Source: Mycoplasmatota bacterium (GTDB lineage: Bacteria > Bacillota_I > Bacilli_A > RF39 > UBA660). Taken from it: 64,000 bases of DNA. This document shows, one piece after another, positions 44,014 through 53,150 of this stretch. The notes beneath the pieces are model-generated. The model saw only the letters and a program-made list of their open reading frames with translations, did not search any database and was not told the origin of the DNA. The DNA is taken from contig JALFCF010000003.1 of assembly GCA_022771205.1 (NCBI GenBank), positions 64,269 through 128,268 of the forward strand, in the 5' to 3' direction. Position 1 is the first letter of the stretch. Each line of letters begins with the position of its first letter. Made by a program: the position numbers and the translations under genes.

Positions 44014-44274
44014 TTACATTTCATTTTTCATTTTTGTTAATCTTGATTTTAAACGTGCAGCTTTATTTTTGTGGATTTTACCGCTAGACATAGCTTTGTC
44101 AACTCTTTGAATAGCGATATTATAATTAGTGCTAGCTGCTTCTTTGTTACCTGCTTTAACTTCTTTTTCGAATTTTTTAACGGCAGTTCTCATACTAGAA
44201 ACTACTAAAGTATTTACAGTTGTCTTTTTTGCATTAGAACGTACTCTTTTTTTAGCACTTGCTATATTTGGCAT
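44014..44274 (-). CDS. rpsT: 30S ribosomal protein S20
   Basis: An 86-residue, strongly basic helical protein with the S20 pattern MPNIASAKKRVRSNAKKT and the late KIHKNKAARLKSRLTKM. S20 binds 16S rRNA early in small-subunit assembly. The GTGAGGTGAAA site precedes the ATG on the minus strand. It is divergent from gpr, the same neighbourhood as in Bacillus. Confidence 0.97.
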   Translation of the reverse strand: MPNIASAKKRVRSNAKKTTVNTLVVSSMRTAVKKFEKEVKAGNKEAASTNYNIAIQRVDKAMSSGKIHKNKAARLKSRLTKMKNEM

Positions 44275-44375
44275 ATTTTCACCTCACTTTTATAAACACA
44301 TTAATTCTATCAAATTTTTTACCAAAAAGCAAATATTTTTTCCTTATTTGTAAATATTAAAATTAGGTGAAGAAA

Positions 44376-45413
44376 ATGCATACATTAGATTTAAAAAATA
44401 AAGGGTATAGAACTGATCTAATAATTGATGAGTTAGCAAGGGAAAATAATAAGAATTTAACTCCTAAAATACTAGATAAATCAAAAAATATAACAGTAGA
44501 AGAAGTAATAATAGATAAAAGTAATAAACAGGACTGGAACAAAAAAGAAGGCACATATAAAACTATTTCTTTTCTAGATATTACAGATAAAGATAATTTT
44601 AAAGAAGTAGAAAAAATTGCTATAAAAACATTTAAAAATATGTTAGAAGAACTAAAGATAGAACCAGATGCTAAAGTATTAGTAATAGGCTTAGGAAATG
44701 AATCTTCAACCCCAGATGCTCTTGGCCCCAAAACAATTAATCATGTACTAGTAACAAGACATTTATTTTCTCTAGGAGAAGTAGAAGAAGGCTATAGAAA
44801 TGTTGCTAGTTTTAAACCAAGTGTTACAGGAGTAACAGGGATTGAAACAAAAGATTTAATTGAAGGTATTAAAGAAAAGATAAAACCAGATTTGTTAATT
44901 GTAATTGACGCACTAGCATCTAGTTCTATAGATAGATTAAATAAAACAATTCAAATTACATCAGCTGGTATATCTCCAGGAAGTGGAGTAGGGAATAATC
45001 GCTTAGAAATCAGTAAAGATACCCTAAACATACCAGTAATAGCAATAGGTGTTCCAACAGTTGTAGATGGAGCAACAATTGTAGAAAATACATTACAATT
45101 ATTATTAAAAAAAATAAGTTTTCAAGTAGACAACAAAGATAATGAAAAACTAAAACTAATCCCCAGTATCAATCAAAACTATCTAGAGCATACAAAAGAA
45201 CTAAGTAAAGACCAGAAAGAAGATTTATTAGGAATGGTAGGATTATTAGATGAACAAGAACTCAGATCACTAATATTAGAAGTATTATTACCCGTAAATT
45301 ACAACATGATGGTCACTCCTAAAGAAATTGACTATTTAATTGATAAGTTAAGCTTATTATTAGGAAATATGATTAATAAAAGCCTCCATGCTCACTTCAA
45401 TCCGACAAATTAA
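44376..45413 (+). CDS. gpr: GPR endopeptidase (spore protease)
   Basis: A 345-residue germination protease that degrades small acid-soluble spore proteins when spores germinate. Diagnostic stretches are VIGLGNESSTPDALGP, VTRHLF, GVTGIETKDLI, PDLLIVIDALASSS, the PGSGVGNNR loop and PVIAIGVPTVVDG. The autoprocessing region near the N-terminus is not obvious. The start is ATG 44376 with TTAGGTGA upstream, not 44367. It is followed by spoIIP, as in Bacillus, which supports a working sporulation programme in this lineage or its recent ancestor. Confidence 0.95.
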   Translation: MHTLDLKNKGYRTDLIIDELARENNKNLTPKILDKSKNITVEEVIIDKSNKQDWNKKEGTYKTISFLDITDKDNFKEVEKIAIKTFKNMLEELKIEPDAKVLVIGLGNESSTPDALGPKTINHVLVTRHLFSLGEVEEGYRNVASFKPSVTGVTGIETKDLIEGIKEKIKPDLLIVIDALASSSIDRLNKTIQITSAGISPGSGVGNNRLEISKDTLNIPVIAIGVPTVVDGATIVENTLQLLLKKISFQVDNKDNEKLKLIPSINQNYLEHTKELSKDQKEDLLGMVGLLDEQELRSLILEVLLPVNYNMMVTPKEIDYLIDKLSLLLGNMINKSLHAHFNPTN

Positions 45414-45449
45414 GCAATAAAAAAAGGTTATAGTAACCTTGGTGATACT

Positions 45450-46385
45450 ATGAAAAAGTCTTCTTTTAAAAGACCAGCTTCCAAAAAGAAAAAGGTAAAA
45501 AAGATATTGTTTTTACTTCTTTTTATATTGGGAAGCGTTATCACGTATCAATACTTGGATAAAAGTAGTATTGAAATAGATAATAAAGAATTAGTAGAAG
45601 TATTACTTTCCAATACAAAAGAAACTACAACCTTAAAAAAAATAATATCCTCAATATTTCCAACTAAGAAAGAAATGGTAAAAACACTAATTAAAGCAAA
45701 TTACAAAGGCCTTATCGTAGAAGAACAGCCAAAAGAAGAAGTAAAAAGAGTTACAACAGAAGTAAGTAACCCTCTAATTTATATATATAATACACATCAA
45801 ACTGAAGAATATACCCCCAGTAGTTTTGTTGAATATAGTGTAATGCCAACAGTACAAATGAATAATTATATATTAGAAGAAAAATTTGAAGAAAGAAAAT
45901 ATCAAACTATAGTAGAAGAAAAAAATATAAAAGAAGTTCTCAATAAAAATGGCTGGAACTACGCAAGAAGTTACCAAGCTAGTCGAGTGTTTTTAGAAGA
46001 AGCTAGAATAAATTATCCAACATTAAAATACTTCATAGATGTTCACCGAGATAGTTTACCAAAAGAACGGACAACAGTGACGATAAATAATAAAAATTAT
46101 GCTAGTATTTTATTTATTGTTGGCCTAGAAAATCCAAACTACACTGAAAATTTAGCTTTTACAGAAAAAATAAATAATAAATTAAATGAAAAATATCCTA
46201 ATCTTTCAAAAGGAATTTACAAGAAACAAGGAAAAGGGGTAAATGGCGTCTATAACCAAGATTTTTCACCATATACCATTTTAGTGGAAATGGGTGGACC
46301 TGAAAATAAAATAGATGAAGTTCTAAACACATCATTAGCTTTTGCAGAATGCTTTTTGGAGGTGATAGATGAGTATGAATTATAA
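45450..46385 (+). CDS. spoIIP: stage II sporulation protein P
   Basis: A 311-residue septal peptidoglycan hydrolase (amidase and endopeptidase) that works with SpoIID and SpoIIM during engulfment. A basic start and one anchor helix (about residues 18-36) are followed by the SpoIIP core: PLIYIYNTHQTEEY (first metal His), YFIDVHRDSLP (second His region) and the late ILVEMGG. The protein is somewhat shorter than Bacillus SpoIIP. It sits 36 nt after gpr and overlaps the next small gene by 17 nt. GGTGATACT precedes the ATG. Confidence 0.93.
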   Translation: MKKSSFKRPASKKKKVKKILFLLLFILGSVITYQYLDKSSIEIDNKELVEVLLSNTKETTTLKKIISSIFPTKKEMVKTLIKANYKGLIVEEQPKEEVKRVTTEVSNPLIYIYNTHQTEEYTPSSFVEYSVMPTVQMNNYILEEKFEERKYQTIVEEKNIKEVLNKNGWNYARSYQASRVFLEEARINYPTLKYFIDVHRDSLPKERTTVTINNKNYASILFIVGLENPNYTENLAFTEKINNKLNEKYPNLSKGIYKKQGKGVNGVYNQDFSPYTILVEMGGPENKIDEVLNTSLAFAECFLEVIDEYEL

Positions 46386-46698
46386 AAAAATAGCTGAACT
46401 AGCAATGATGCTACTAATAGTTTTATTTTTAGGTTTGTACATTAGTGGTATGTCTGGATACTATAAATATACAGAGACGAAAAAAAATGTTCTAACAGAA
46501 AATGCGATGGAAAGATTTGAACAAGATATAAAAGCAGGAAAAGAAATTGATGTATCTAATTATTTAGAAGAAACTAAGAATTATAATAACATCTTTTCAT
46601 CTTTAGGACTAAAAATGTCATCTTTAATTGAAAAGGGGTTCAACAAAACAATGACTAGTCTATTTAAAAAATTATCACAAGCTGTAAATAACAATTAA
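46369..46698 (+). CDS. small membrane protein in the gpr-spoIIP operon
   Basis: A 109-residue protein with one N-terminal helix (about residues 12-30) and a helical soluble tail containing FEQDIKAGKEIDVSNYLEE. The start overlaps spoIIP by 17 nt behind an excellent GGAGGTGATAG site, so expression is coupled. Its position equals that of yqxA in Bacillus, but I do not see convincing similarity. A role in sporulation is inferred only from context. Confidence 0.6.
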   Translation: MSMNYKKIAELAMMLLIVLFLGLYISGMSGYYKYTETKKNVLTENAMERFEQDIKAGKEIDVSNYLEETKNYNNIFSSLGLKMSSLIEKGFNKTMTSLFKKLSQAVNNN

Positions 46699-46764
46699 AA
46701 AACTTTAGAATATAATAAAACTATGGTATACTAAAACTATAAGTATAGAGTAGGAGTTAAGTAT

Positions 46765-48192
46765 ATGTATTGTAGTCATTGCGGAAGCAAAAATGAAGAA
46801 AATAGTAAATTCTGTTCCTCTTGTGGAAAAGAATTAATAAAAGTAAAAGAACAAAATAAACAAGATCGCTCAACGGGGCCTATACATAATTCAATTATAA
46901 GAAAAAGTATAAAAAAAGATGCCCAAGAAAAAAATAAAGGCCCACTATATTTAGGGAATATTATTATGTTTACAACGGTAGTAATAACATTAATAATTAT
47001 GGCCGTAAATTTCGGTGAAAAAACAATCGATAGTTCTGGAGGTATTAATTATTCATTAGGACTTACAAACGGTAACTTTGTTGCAACATCAATAATATAT
47101 ATTATTTTAATGGCTGTAATTTTTTATTTCACATTGGGTATGAATAAAGTAAGTTTAGACATCAGTAGAGATAAAAAAACAAGTATTGGTAATATATTTA
47201 AATATCCATTTCAAAATATTAATGTATATCTTAAAGTATTAGCAATAAACATTCTAGTATATCTTTTATTAGAATTATTAACATACATCCCAATAGTTGG
47301 TATTATTTTATATTTAGTATTGGCAATTTATTTAAGTCCAATACTAGTCATAGTTAGCTATATTATGATTGATAACAATAAATTATCAATAACAGAAGCA
47401 ATAAAAAAAGCAATAAAGATCACAAAAGGTAAAAAGGCTACTTACTACGCTTTGATATTAAGTTTTGCAGGCTGGTATTTGTTAAGTATTTTTACTCTTG
47501 GTTTATTAATAGTTTGGATCATTCCATATATGGATGTTGCAATATCTAACTTTTATTTATATATAACTGGCGAAAAAGAATACAACAATGCCACTAAAGG
47601 AATGAGTGATGGTTTGATTATAGGTGTTGCTATCGGTGCATATGTTATATTTATAGTTATTACAGTAATTGCTATTTTAACATTTGCATTCATATATGGA
47701 ATAAAAGAAGGAATTAATAACAGTGACAAAATTATAATAGAAGATAATTCAACTGATTACCTTGATGATTCTATATCTGGTGATAGTGTAAATATTTCAG
47801 GTTTAGACATTTTTATTCCAGACGATTATAAAGAAATTACTTTAGAAAATTATGAAAAAGCATATAGTTCAAAAAAAGGAAATGTAGTAATTGGATTAAT
47901 GACTTACGATATGAGTTATGATATAACCGCAAGAGATTATACAGAGTTTTACAAATCTTCAATTTCTAGCGCATATTCTTGTGGTAATGTACAAACATCA
48001 CCAATTAACTATTACAACTGGGAGACACTAGAATGTGGTGGAGGAAGAGAAAATATCAAAAATTATATAGCAATACAAAACAATAGATTGTATCTACTAG
48101 CAGTCAGCTATCAAGACGAATCACTTCTTGAAGCTAAAGAAATAATGAATCATATAGAGAAAAATTTAAGGTTTTCAAACACAGTAGCATAA
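46765..48192 (+). CDS. zinc-ribbon membrane protein with extracytoplasmic tail
   Basis: A 475-residue protein. Residues 2-21 form a zinc ribbon (YCSHCGSKNEENSKFCSSCG). Basic linker, then about six membrane helices (about 65-320) whose central part (NVYLKVLAINILVYLLLELL ... ITEAIKKAIKITKGKK) resembles DUF975-type membrane proteins. The C-terminal ~150 residues (IDIFIPDDYKEITLENYEKAY onward in character) are likely outside the membrane and contain a Cys pair. TAGGAG precedes the ATG. Function unknown. Confidence 0.65.
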   Translation: MYCSHCGSKNEENSKFCSSCGKELIKVKEQNKQDRSTGPIHNSIIRKSIKKDAQEKNKGPLYLGNIIMFTTVVITLIIMAVNFGEKTIDSSGGINYSLGLTNGNFVATSIIYIILMAVIFYFTLGMNKVSLDISRDKKTSIGNIFKYPFQNINVYLKVLAINILVYLLLELLTYIPIVGIILYLVLAIYLSPILVIVSYIMIDNNKLSITEAIKKAIKITKGKKATYYALILSFAGWYLLSIFTLGLLIVWIIPYMDVAISNFYLYITGEKEYNNATKGMSDGLIIGVAIGAYVIFIVITVIAILTFAFIYGIKEGINNSDKIIIEDNSTDYLDDSISGDSVNISGLDIFIPDDYKEITLENYEKAYSSKKGNVVIGLMTYDMSYDITARDYTEFYKSSISSAYSCGNVQTSPINYYNWETLECGGGRENIKNYIAIQNNRLYLLAVSYQDESLLEAKEIMNHIEKNLRFSNTVA

Positions 48193-48207
48193 AGCTACTT
48201 TTTTTAT
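48183..48207 (+). terminator. intrinsic terminator
   Basis: AGTAGC-ATAAA-GCTACT followed by T6; overlaps the stop codon of the zinc-ribbon gene. Confidence 0.82.
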
Positions 48208-48278
48208 TTAAAAGATATTTTCAAGCTATAAAAAATATGCTATACTCTTATATAGAATATAGAATAGGGGTGCTAGCG

Positions 48279-49073
48279 ATGGAAGAACAAGAAATCGTGA
48301 AAAAATTAAAGTTAGATATAGAAGAACGGGAGCGTTCCTATCAAAAAGAGTTAGCCAAAATAAAAAAAGAAGATGACTTATTAAATTATATTAAAGGAAT
48401 GTTAGATATTACTCAAAACAGCGTTAGTAATTTTCCTTATTATGATGGTGAAAATAAAGATAATGAAGCAGCAGAAGAAGATTTTAATATGATGTTAAAA
48501 TACACTTTAAAAGAAGATAAAATCATAGCATCATTCAAATCAGAAATAAAGAACTTATATTACTTAGAAAAAATTGGATATCAGCACGCAGAACAATATG
48601 CTGAAACAATCAAAAAATTAGAAGAATATCGTCTAAAAATCCAAGATGCATATAACGATTTAATTACAAATGAAACTTTAAAAAAAGCAACCATCAAAAA
48701 AGAAGAAATTTTGAAAAAACTAGATACTGTAAAAGATCATTTAACTGAAACACAAGAAGAAATAGAAAATATTGATAGCTTTTATGAAGGATTACAGTAT
48801 GCTCACTTATCTGAAAGTGAAAAAACCGCTATACTATTATCTATATTTGAAAGAAATATACAGAACGAAAAGAAAAAATTAGAAAAAAGTAACAAACAAA
48901 AATATCTTCCAAGAGAAAGAAAAATAGGAACAATTAAGGAAGAAAATGTTGATAAATTAAAAGAAGCATCTAAAACACTAGAAAATTATTTCCAAATCAA
49001 ATTGACGTATCCTCAAGATAGTAAAAAAATTAGTAGAGTAGAAAAAAACCGTTTCCTATTTGCAGAAATATAG
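48279..49073 (+). CDS. coiled-coil protein of unknown function
   Basis: A 264-residue, highly charged, almost all-helical soluble protein without membrane helices. Heptad-like Leu/Ile spacing is clear around residues 20-60 and 130-175. I moved the start from 48237 to ATG 48279, which follows AGGGGTG, because the earlier ATG overlaps a TATACT promoter-like box. It is the first of a run of unrecognised helical genes and lies 18 nt upstream of the next one. No family recognised. Confidence 0.65.
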   Translation: MEEQEIVKKLKLDIEERERSYQKELAKIKKEDDLLNYIKGMLDITQNSVSNFPYYDGENKDNEAAEEDFNMMLKYTLKEDKIIASFKSEIKNLYYLEKIGYQHAEQYAETIKKLEEYRLKIQDAYNDLITNETLKKATIKKEEILKKLDTVKDHLTETQEEIENIDSFYEGLQYAHLSESEKTAILLSIFERNIQNEKKKLEKSNKQKYLPRERKIGTIKEENVDKLKEASKTLENYFQIKLTYPQDSKKISRVEKNRFLFAEI

Positions 49074-49091
49074 ATAGAAGTGGGTGATAAT

Positions 49092-50843
49092 ATGACAGAA
49101 AATTTAATTAATTTATTAAAAGATGCCATAAATGACAAAAAAAAGGCAGTTAAAGAATATAATAATCATTTAGATAAAAATCTATCTAATAAAATTGAGG
49201 TATTAGAAAATTTAAGAAAAGATATTAATGAAATTACCAAGATAGAAATGTCAATGCTTAATGAAATGGTAGATAGCTTTCAAATATCTGATAAAGATAA
49301 AGATGACATGAAAAAAGAATTGGATATTATCAAAGCACTATTGACTTTAAATCAAAAAGAAAAAACAAACTATACTTTATTACCTAGTCAGTTGACAACT
49401 ATTTCAGCATTTTTGGACAACCTAGAAACATATATAGAAGAAAAAAATATAGAAAAACAAGCAATTGACCCAGAATATAAGAATATTATAATGATAACAA
49501 ATAAATATAAAGATTTATTATATAAAATAAAAGACCCAAATACTAACGAGTTGATCATGGATGTAGACACAATATTACAATTGTTCCAAGATACTAAAAT
49601 AACAGAAGAAGAAAAGCAAATGATTCTTCTAACATTAATTAAATATAATCAAGAAGTAATGCATGAAAAAGAAAATAATCATCAGAAGAAAAGAGTAACA
49701 ATAAAAGAATTAACAGCTATCTTTAGTCGATATGGATATTCTTTTAGTAAACTAGATAAAAAATATCAAGATCAACTAAAAAAGTATGGAACGCTTAAAA
49801 ATATTGAAGATGTACTATCTATTATGCAAAAACTAGAATTTCCTAAGATTGATGAAAAAGAAGAAGGCTTATTACTAGTAACTTATTTAATTGCTACAAA
49901 TAAAGATGCACTAGAAGAAGTAACCGCTTTTGCTCAAGAAAGAGGAATAAACCTTACCGAATTAAAAAATTTAGTATGTGCTTTTATAGCAAATGATTAC
50001 TTATACAATAATAAACATAGAATTGGTAGAAAAGATGACTTTCGCAAAAATATATCACTATTAGTAGAACATGGTATTAGTATTCCTGCAATCATAAATA
50101 AAGGAAAAGATTTACTAATAATCAATAATGAAAAATTACAAAACAATTTAAATTGGTTGGAGTGCTATGGATTATATAGCAGTATGCAAGAAGAATCTTT
50201 ATTAGATGATTTTATAACAGCATTAAAATCCCAAAATATTCCGGAGGTCATAGATTTATGGTTAGAAAATCATCAATTAGGATTACAATATATAAAGAAT
50301 AATTTAAGTATTTTAGCATCTCACATGTCAAATCAAGCAATTTTATTTTATAAATTATATAAATCAGAAAAAGAAAATAAAAACGACGCTTTCCGTCTAA
50401 CAGTTTCAAATGGGATAAAAAAATTAAGCCTACGTAAGGAAATGACACATAATAATATTGATTATCAAGGAATTCATGATAAAGAAAGTGCTCTAACAGT
50501 TACTAGACACCAAAAACCAATTTTTGCAAAAGAAAAAGAATATGAACAAGCTGCTAAAAAGTCATTACACAATAAGATCTCTGATGATATCTTCACAAGA
50601 GAAGAAATTGTTAGCTTAAATCGTTTTAGTGATTTAAAAGAAACTCTTTTATATGATATTAATGGCTTAAAAATTTCTAAATTAAAAGTACTAAGAATCT
50701 ATGATGCTCTATGTAAAAATAATTTAGGTGGAACATTAGAATCATTATTATACTCCATATGCTACAACAAGATTATAACTAAAGAAGAATACGAAAAGTT
50801 AATTATCGATATGAAGCAGACTGTGACTTGGAAAGAGGTGTAA
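49092..50843 (+). CDS. large helical protein of unknown function
   Basis: A 583-residue soluble helical protein. The first ~130 residues look coiled-coil (VLENLRKDINEITKIEM). The middle contains units resembling short helical-hairpin repeats (ISLLVEHGISIPAIINKG, LNWLECYGLYSSM), a little like mTERF-type or other alpha-solenoid repeats. The start is ATG 49092 after GGGTGATAAT. It is followed by a 95-residue protein with the same L-L-x-x-[YH]-G-I pattern. Function unknown; scaffold or nucleic-acid binding are both possible. Confidence 0.65.
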   Translation: MTENLINLLKDAINDKKKAVKEYNNHLDKNLSNKIEVLENLRKDINEITKIEMSMLNEMVDSFQISDKDKDDMKKELDIIKALLTLNQKEKTNYTLLPSQLTTISAFLDNLETYIEEKNIEKQAIDPEYKNIIMITNKYKDLLYKIKDPNTNELIMDVDTILQLFQDTKITEEEKQMILLTLIKYNQEVMHEKENNHQKKRVTIKELTAIFSRYGYSFSKLDKKYQDQLKKYGTLKNIEDVLSIMQKLEFPKIDEKEEGLLLVTYLIATNKDALEEVTAFAQERGINLTELKNLVCAFIANDYLYNNKHRIGRKDDFRKNISLLVEHGISIPAIINKGKDLLIINNEKLQNNLNWLECYGLYSSMQEESLLDDFITALKSQNIPEVIDLWLENHQLGLQYIKNNLSILASHMSNQAILFYKLYKSEKENKNDAFRLTVSNGIKKLSLRKEMTHNNIDYQGIHDKESALTVTRHQKPIFAKEKEYEQAAKKSLHNKISDDIFTREEIVSLNRFSDLKETLLYDINGLKISKLKVLRIYDALCKNNLGGTLESLLYSICYNKIITKEEYEKLIIDMKQTVTWKEV

Positions 50844-50844
50844 T

Positions 50845-51132
50845 ATGGACTTTTTACTAGAATACGGAATTAGTGAAGAAACAATAAGAAAAATAAAAGA
50901 AAATAATGAAGAAAGTACATGTTTTTATTTCATGGCACAAGAGAAAAATGTAAAAGAAGTAATAGAATACTTATCATCAATAAAAGTAGAAATGATAGAT
51001 AATCTATTAATAGATAGAATAGAATTGTTTTTTATACCAAAAGAAGAAATTAAAAATCGTTTTGAAACATATAATATAGATGTTTTAGTACAATTAATTA
51101 ATGAAGATATTAATGTTCTAAATAACGTCTAG
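50845..51132 (+). CDS. small helical-repeat protein
   Basis: A 95-residue acidic protein starting MDFLLEYGISEETIRKI, echoing the LLVEHGIS unit in the protein encoded just upstream. It starts 1 nt after that gene's stop, with AAAGAGGTG inside the upstream coding end, so the two are coupled. No catalytic motif or membrane helix. It might be a partner or detached repeat of the upstream product; that is inference. Confidence 0.62.
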   Translation: MDFLLEYGISEETIRKIKENNEESTCFYFMAQEKNVKEVIEYLSSIKVEMIDNLLIDRIELFFIPKEEIKNRFETYNIDVLVQLINEDINVLNNV

Positions 51133-51155
51133 CAAGAATTCTCTTGCTTTTTTTA
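51131..51155 (+). terminator. intrinsic terminator
   Basis: AGCAAGA-ATTC-TCTTGCT followed by T-rich run, right at the stop codon of the small helical gene. Confidence 0.85.
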
Positions 51156-51193
51156 TTGTAGTATATAAAATAATAACTAAGAGGGAAGAGAAT

Positions 51194-51919
51194 ATGGTTA
51201 AGGAAGAAACACAAATAGATATCATTAATAGACTACTGCCAGGTAGTAAATTAACTAAAACTGAAGAGTATATAGTAGACAAAATATCTTCATTAGATGA
51301 GGAAGATAAAATTGTATATATTGGTTATCCATTGACAGAAGAAGCAAAAAATTGTCTATTACAGGAAGCACATCCATATATAAGTAATCTATTAAAAAAG
51401 CTAGAAGCAAAAAAAAGATTTACTTTTGAAACTTTTGCTGATTGGTATGACTTAAAAGCAGTTTCTTATGAAATAGTCGCTCAATATATTGAAGGAAAAT
51501 CTGCCTATCAAGTATTACATCATAATCTAATAAAAACAGGCGAAACAACAGAAGAAGAAATGCAACAACTAGCCACTAGAAAAAGCAAAAGACTAAAAGT
51601 ATTATTAAAAAGTGGTATGGAATTAGATACTATGTTGCCACTAGAAGAAAAGTTAGAGTTATATCAATCATTAAATATAATAAGTAAAATGCAACAATTA
51701 GAAATGGTTTCAGGTTATAATACTAATCAAACACTAGAAAATATTGGTATATATGGTGGAGCTATGTTATATGCAGAATGGTATTACAAACATCAAGATG
51801 AATATATAGAAGATTATATAAAAGATGTAATAAAAGAAGAAATTAATTATAGACAACAAAATAAAAGCCTAAATAATCAAACCAAGGTATTGATAAAAAT
51901 GGAAGAAAATAAAGCATAA
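51194..51919 (+). CDS. helical protein of unknown function
   Basis: A 241-residue soluble protein, helical throughout, without signal or membrane segments and with no motif I recognise. Features are a Glu-rich N-terminal half, an aromatic cluster FETFADWYDLKAVSYE near residues 78-93, and WYYKHQDEYIEDYI near the end. GAGGGAAGAG precedes the ATG. It lies between two terminators, so it is probably monocistronic. Confidence 0.6.
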   Translation: MVKEETQIDIINRLLPGSKLTKTEEYIVDKISSLDEEDKIVYIGYPLTEEAKNCLLQEAHPYISNLLKKLEAKKRFTFETFADWYDLKAVSYEIVAQYIEGKSAYQVLHHNLIKTGETTEEEMQQLATRKSKRLKVLLKSGMELDTMLPLEEKLELYQSLNIISKMQQLEMVSGYNTNQTLENIGIYGGAMLYAEWYYKHQDEYIEDYIKDVIKEEINYRQQNKSLNNQTKVLIKMEENKA

Positions 51920-51947
51920 AAAAAGCACTAATTTAGTGCTTTTTATT
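51920..51947 (+). terminator. terminator between convergent genes
   Basis: AAAGCACTAA / TTAGTGCTTT near-perfect stem, T-run on plus and A-run upstream that would act as the T-run on minus. Confidence 0.8.
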
Positions 51948-53040
51948 ATTGATATAATTCCTGTCTAATATAATCAAGATTATTATTCATAATATTAATA
52001 TAAGTAAGTTTGTTAGAACGGTCATCATCAGAAAGATTATTTAATTTATGTAAATTCTGACGTTTTAAATCAGAGTAAGTATTTAATAAGTCTTTAGCTG
52101 TATCATTTAAAGAATCACCTTCAAAAGTATAAATATAACTAATATCACCATCTTCAATCATAGCTTCTGCATCGCTAATAGTTTTTGGAGAGGCATCATT
52201 ATCAATACAAATAACATTAAGTCCAAACTTTTCAAGATATTTAAGTGTTGAATTAGCAACAACTATAGTATTATCACTAGCATTTTCAACTGCTAAGCGA
52301 TAATCAGCATCAAGTTCAGAAAGTTCAACTTTCAAATCTTCATAAGCTTTATCAATACTTTTCTTAATATAGTTACTAGTAATATATTCATCTAATCCTA
52401 ATCGAACATTTTGAGCCATCATAAGTAGTGAAGAAGGATTAAGCCATAACTCTTCAGGTGAATAATCAGTTTCTAGTACATAAGCAGTATCAATGATTTT
52501 TAAATCAGGATTTAAATCAAGTAAATCGAAAGCCAAATTACTTTCTTTTTCAATTAATCCATTATAAATAAATAAATCGTATTGACTAAAATCTTTTTTT
52601 TGCTTATTACTAATTTTATATTTAGCAGTATCAACTCCATCTGGATAAACTGCAGTAATACTTGAATGATCACCATATAATTTTTCTGTAATATACTCAT
52701 TAGGGTAATTAGTAACTAATATGCGAATGTCATCCATATCATCTTGTTTACAACCAGTTGTTGCAAAAATTGCAGTAATAAATAATATAAATAGTAATAA
52801 AATCTTTTTGCTTTTCATTCTTTTTCTCCTCACTTTAGGAACCGGATCATAACCAAATTTGCCAAAAGGATGACATCTCAATATTCTTTTAATACCAAGA
52901 TACACACCATAACAAACCCCGTGTATTTCAATTGCTTCAATCATATAATTAGAACAAGTAGGAATAAACCGACATTGTTTGTGAATGTTACTTGGTATTT
53001 TTTGATATATGTGTATAAGTCCAATCAGCATCCTCTTCAT
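51946..53040 (-). CDS. yidD: YidD domain fused in frame to a ZnuA/TroA-like solute-binding lipoprotein
   Basis: One 364-residue frame holds two normally separate proteins. Residues 1-74 are YidD, the membrane-insertion efficiency factor ([33 protein letters not shown], then [13 protein letters not shown]). Directly after it comes a lipoprotein starting [23 protein letters not shown] (lipobox ATTGC) with the fold pattern of metal-binding ABC receptors ([24 protein letters not shown]). The expected metal His residues are missing: [10 protein letters not shown] and ELWLNP replace the P-x-x-D-P-H and D-P-H-x-W-L-x-P motifs. An internal ribosome site suggests the lipoprotein can be made alone. No permease or ATPase gene is adjacent. 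Confidence 0.8.
   Translation of the reverse strand: MKRMLIGLIHIYQKIPSNIHKQCRFIPTCSNYMIEAIEIHGVCYGVYLGIKRILRCHPFGKFGYDPVPKVRRKRMKSKKILLLFILFITAIFATTGCKQDDMDDIRILVTNYPNEYITEKLYGDHSSITAVYPDGVDTAKYKISNKQKKDFSQYDLFIYNGLIEKESNLAFDLLDLNPDLKIIDTAYVLETDYSPEELWLNPSSLLMMAQNVRLGLDEYITSNYIKKSIDKAYEDLKVELSELDADYRLAVENASDNTIVVANSTLKYLEKFGLNVICIDNDASPKTISDAEAMIEDGDISYIYTFEGDSLNDTAKDLLNTYSDLKRQNLHKLNNLSDDDRSNKLTYINIMNNNLDYIRQELYQ
52816..52832 (-). promoter_or_regulatory. internal ribosome binding site and start for the lipoprotein
   Basis: On the minus strand AGGAG lies 7 nt before an in-frame ATG at 52818. This would start a 290-residue lipoprotein with its own signal peptide, independent of the YidD part. 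Confidence 0.7.
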
Positions 53041-53150
53041 AACATCACCGATACCTTTATTACATATTTCATTTTACTATAAACAGTATAAAATAGCAAT
53101 TATAAGTATACTAATTTCCAGTTTTTTGTTATACTTATAATGGTGATTAT

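Noticed and set aside
44363-44731. 122-residue minus-strand ORF over gpr
   Set aside because: Antisense to conserved gpr codons; no start signal or domain.
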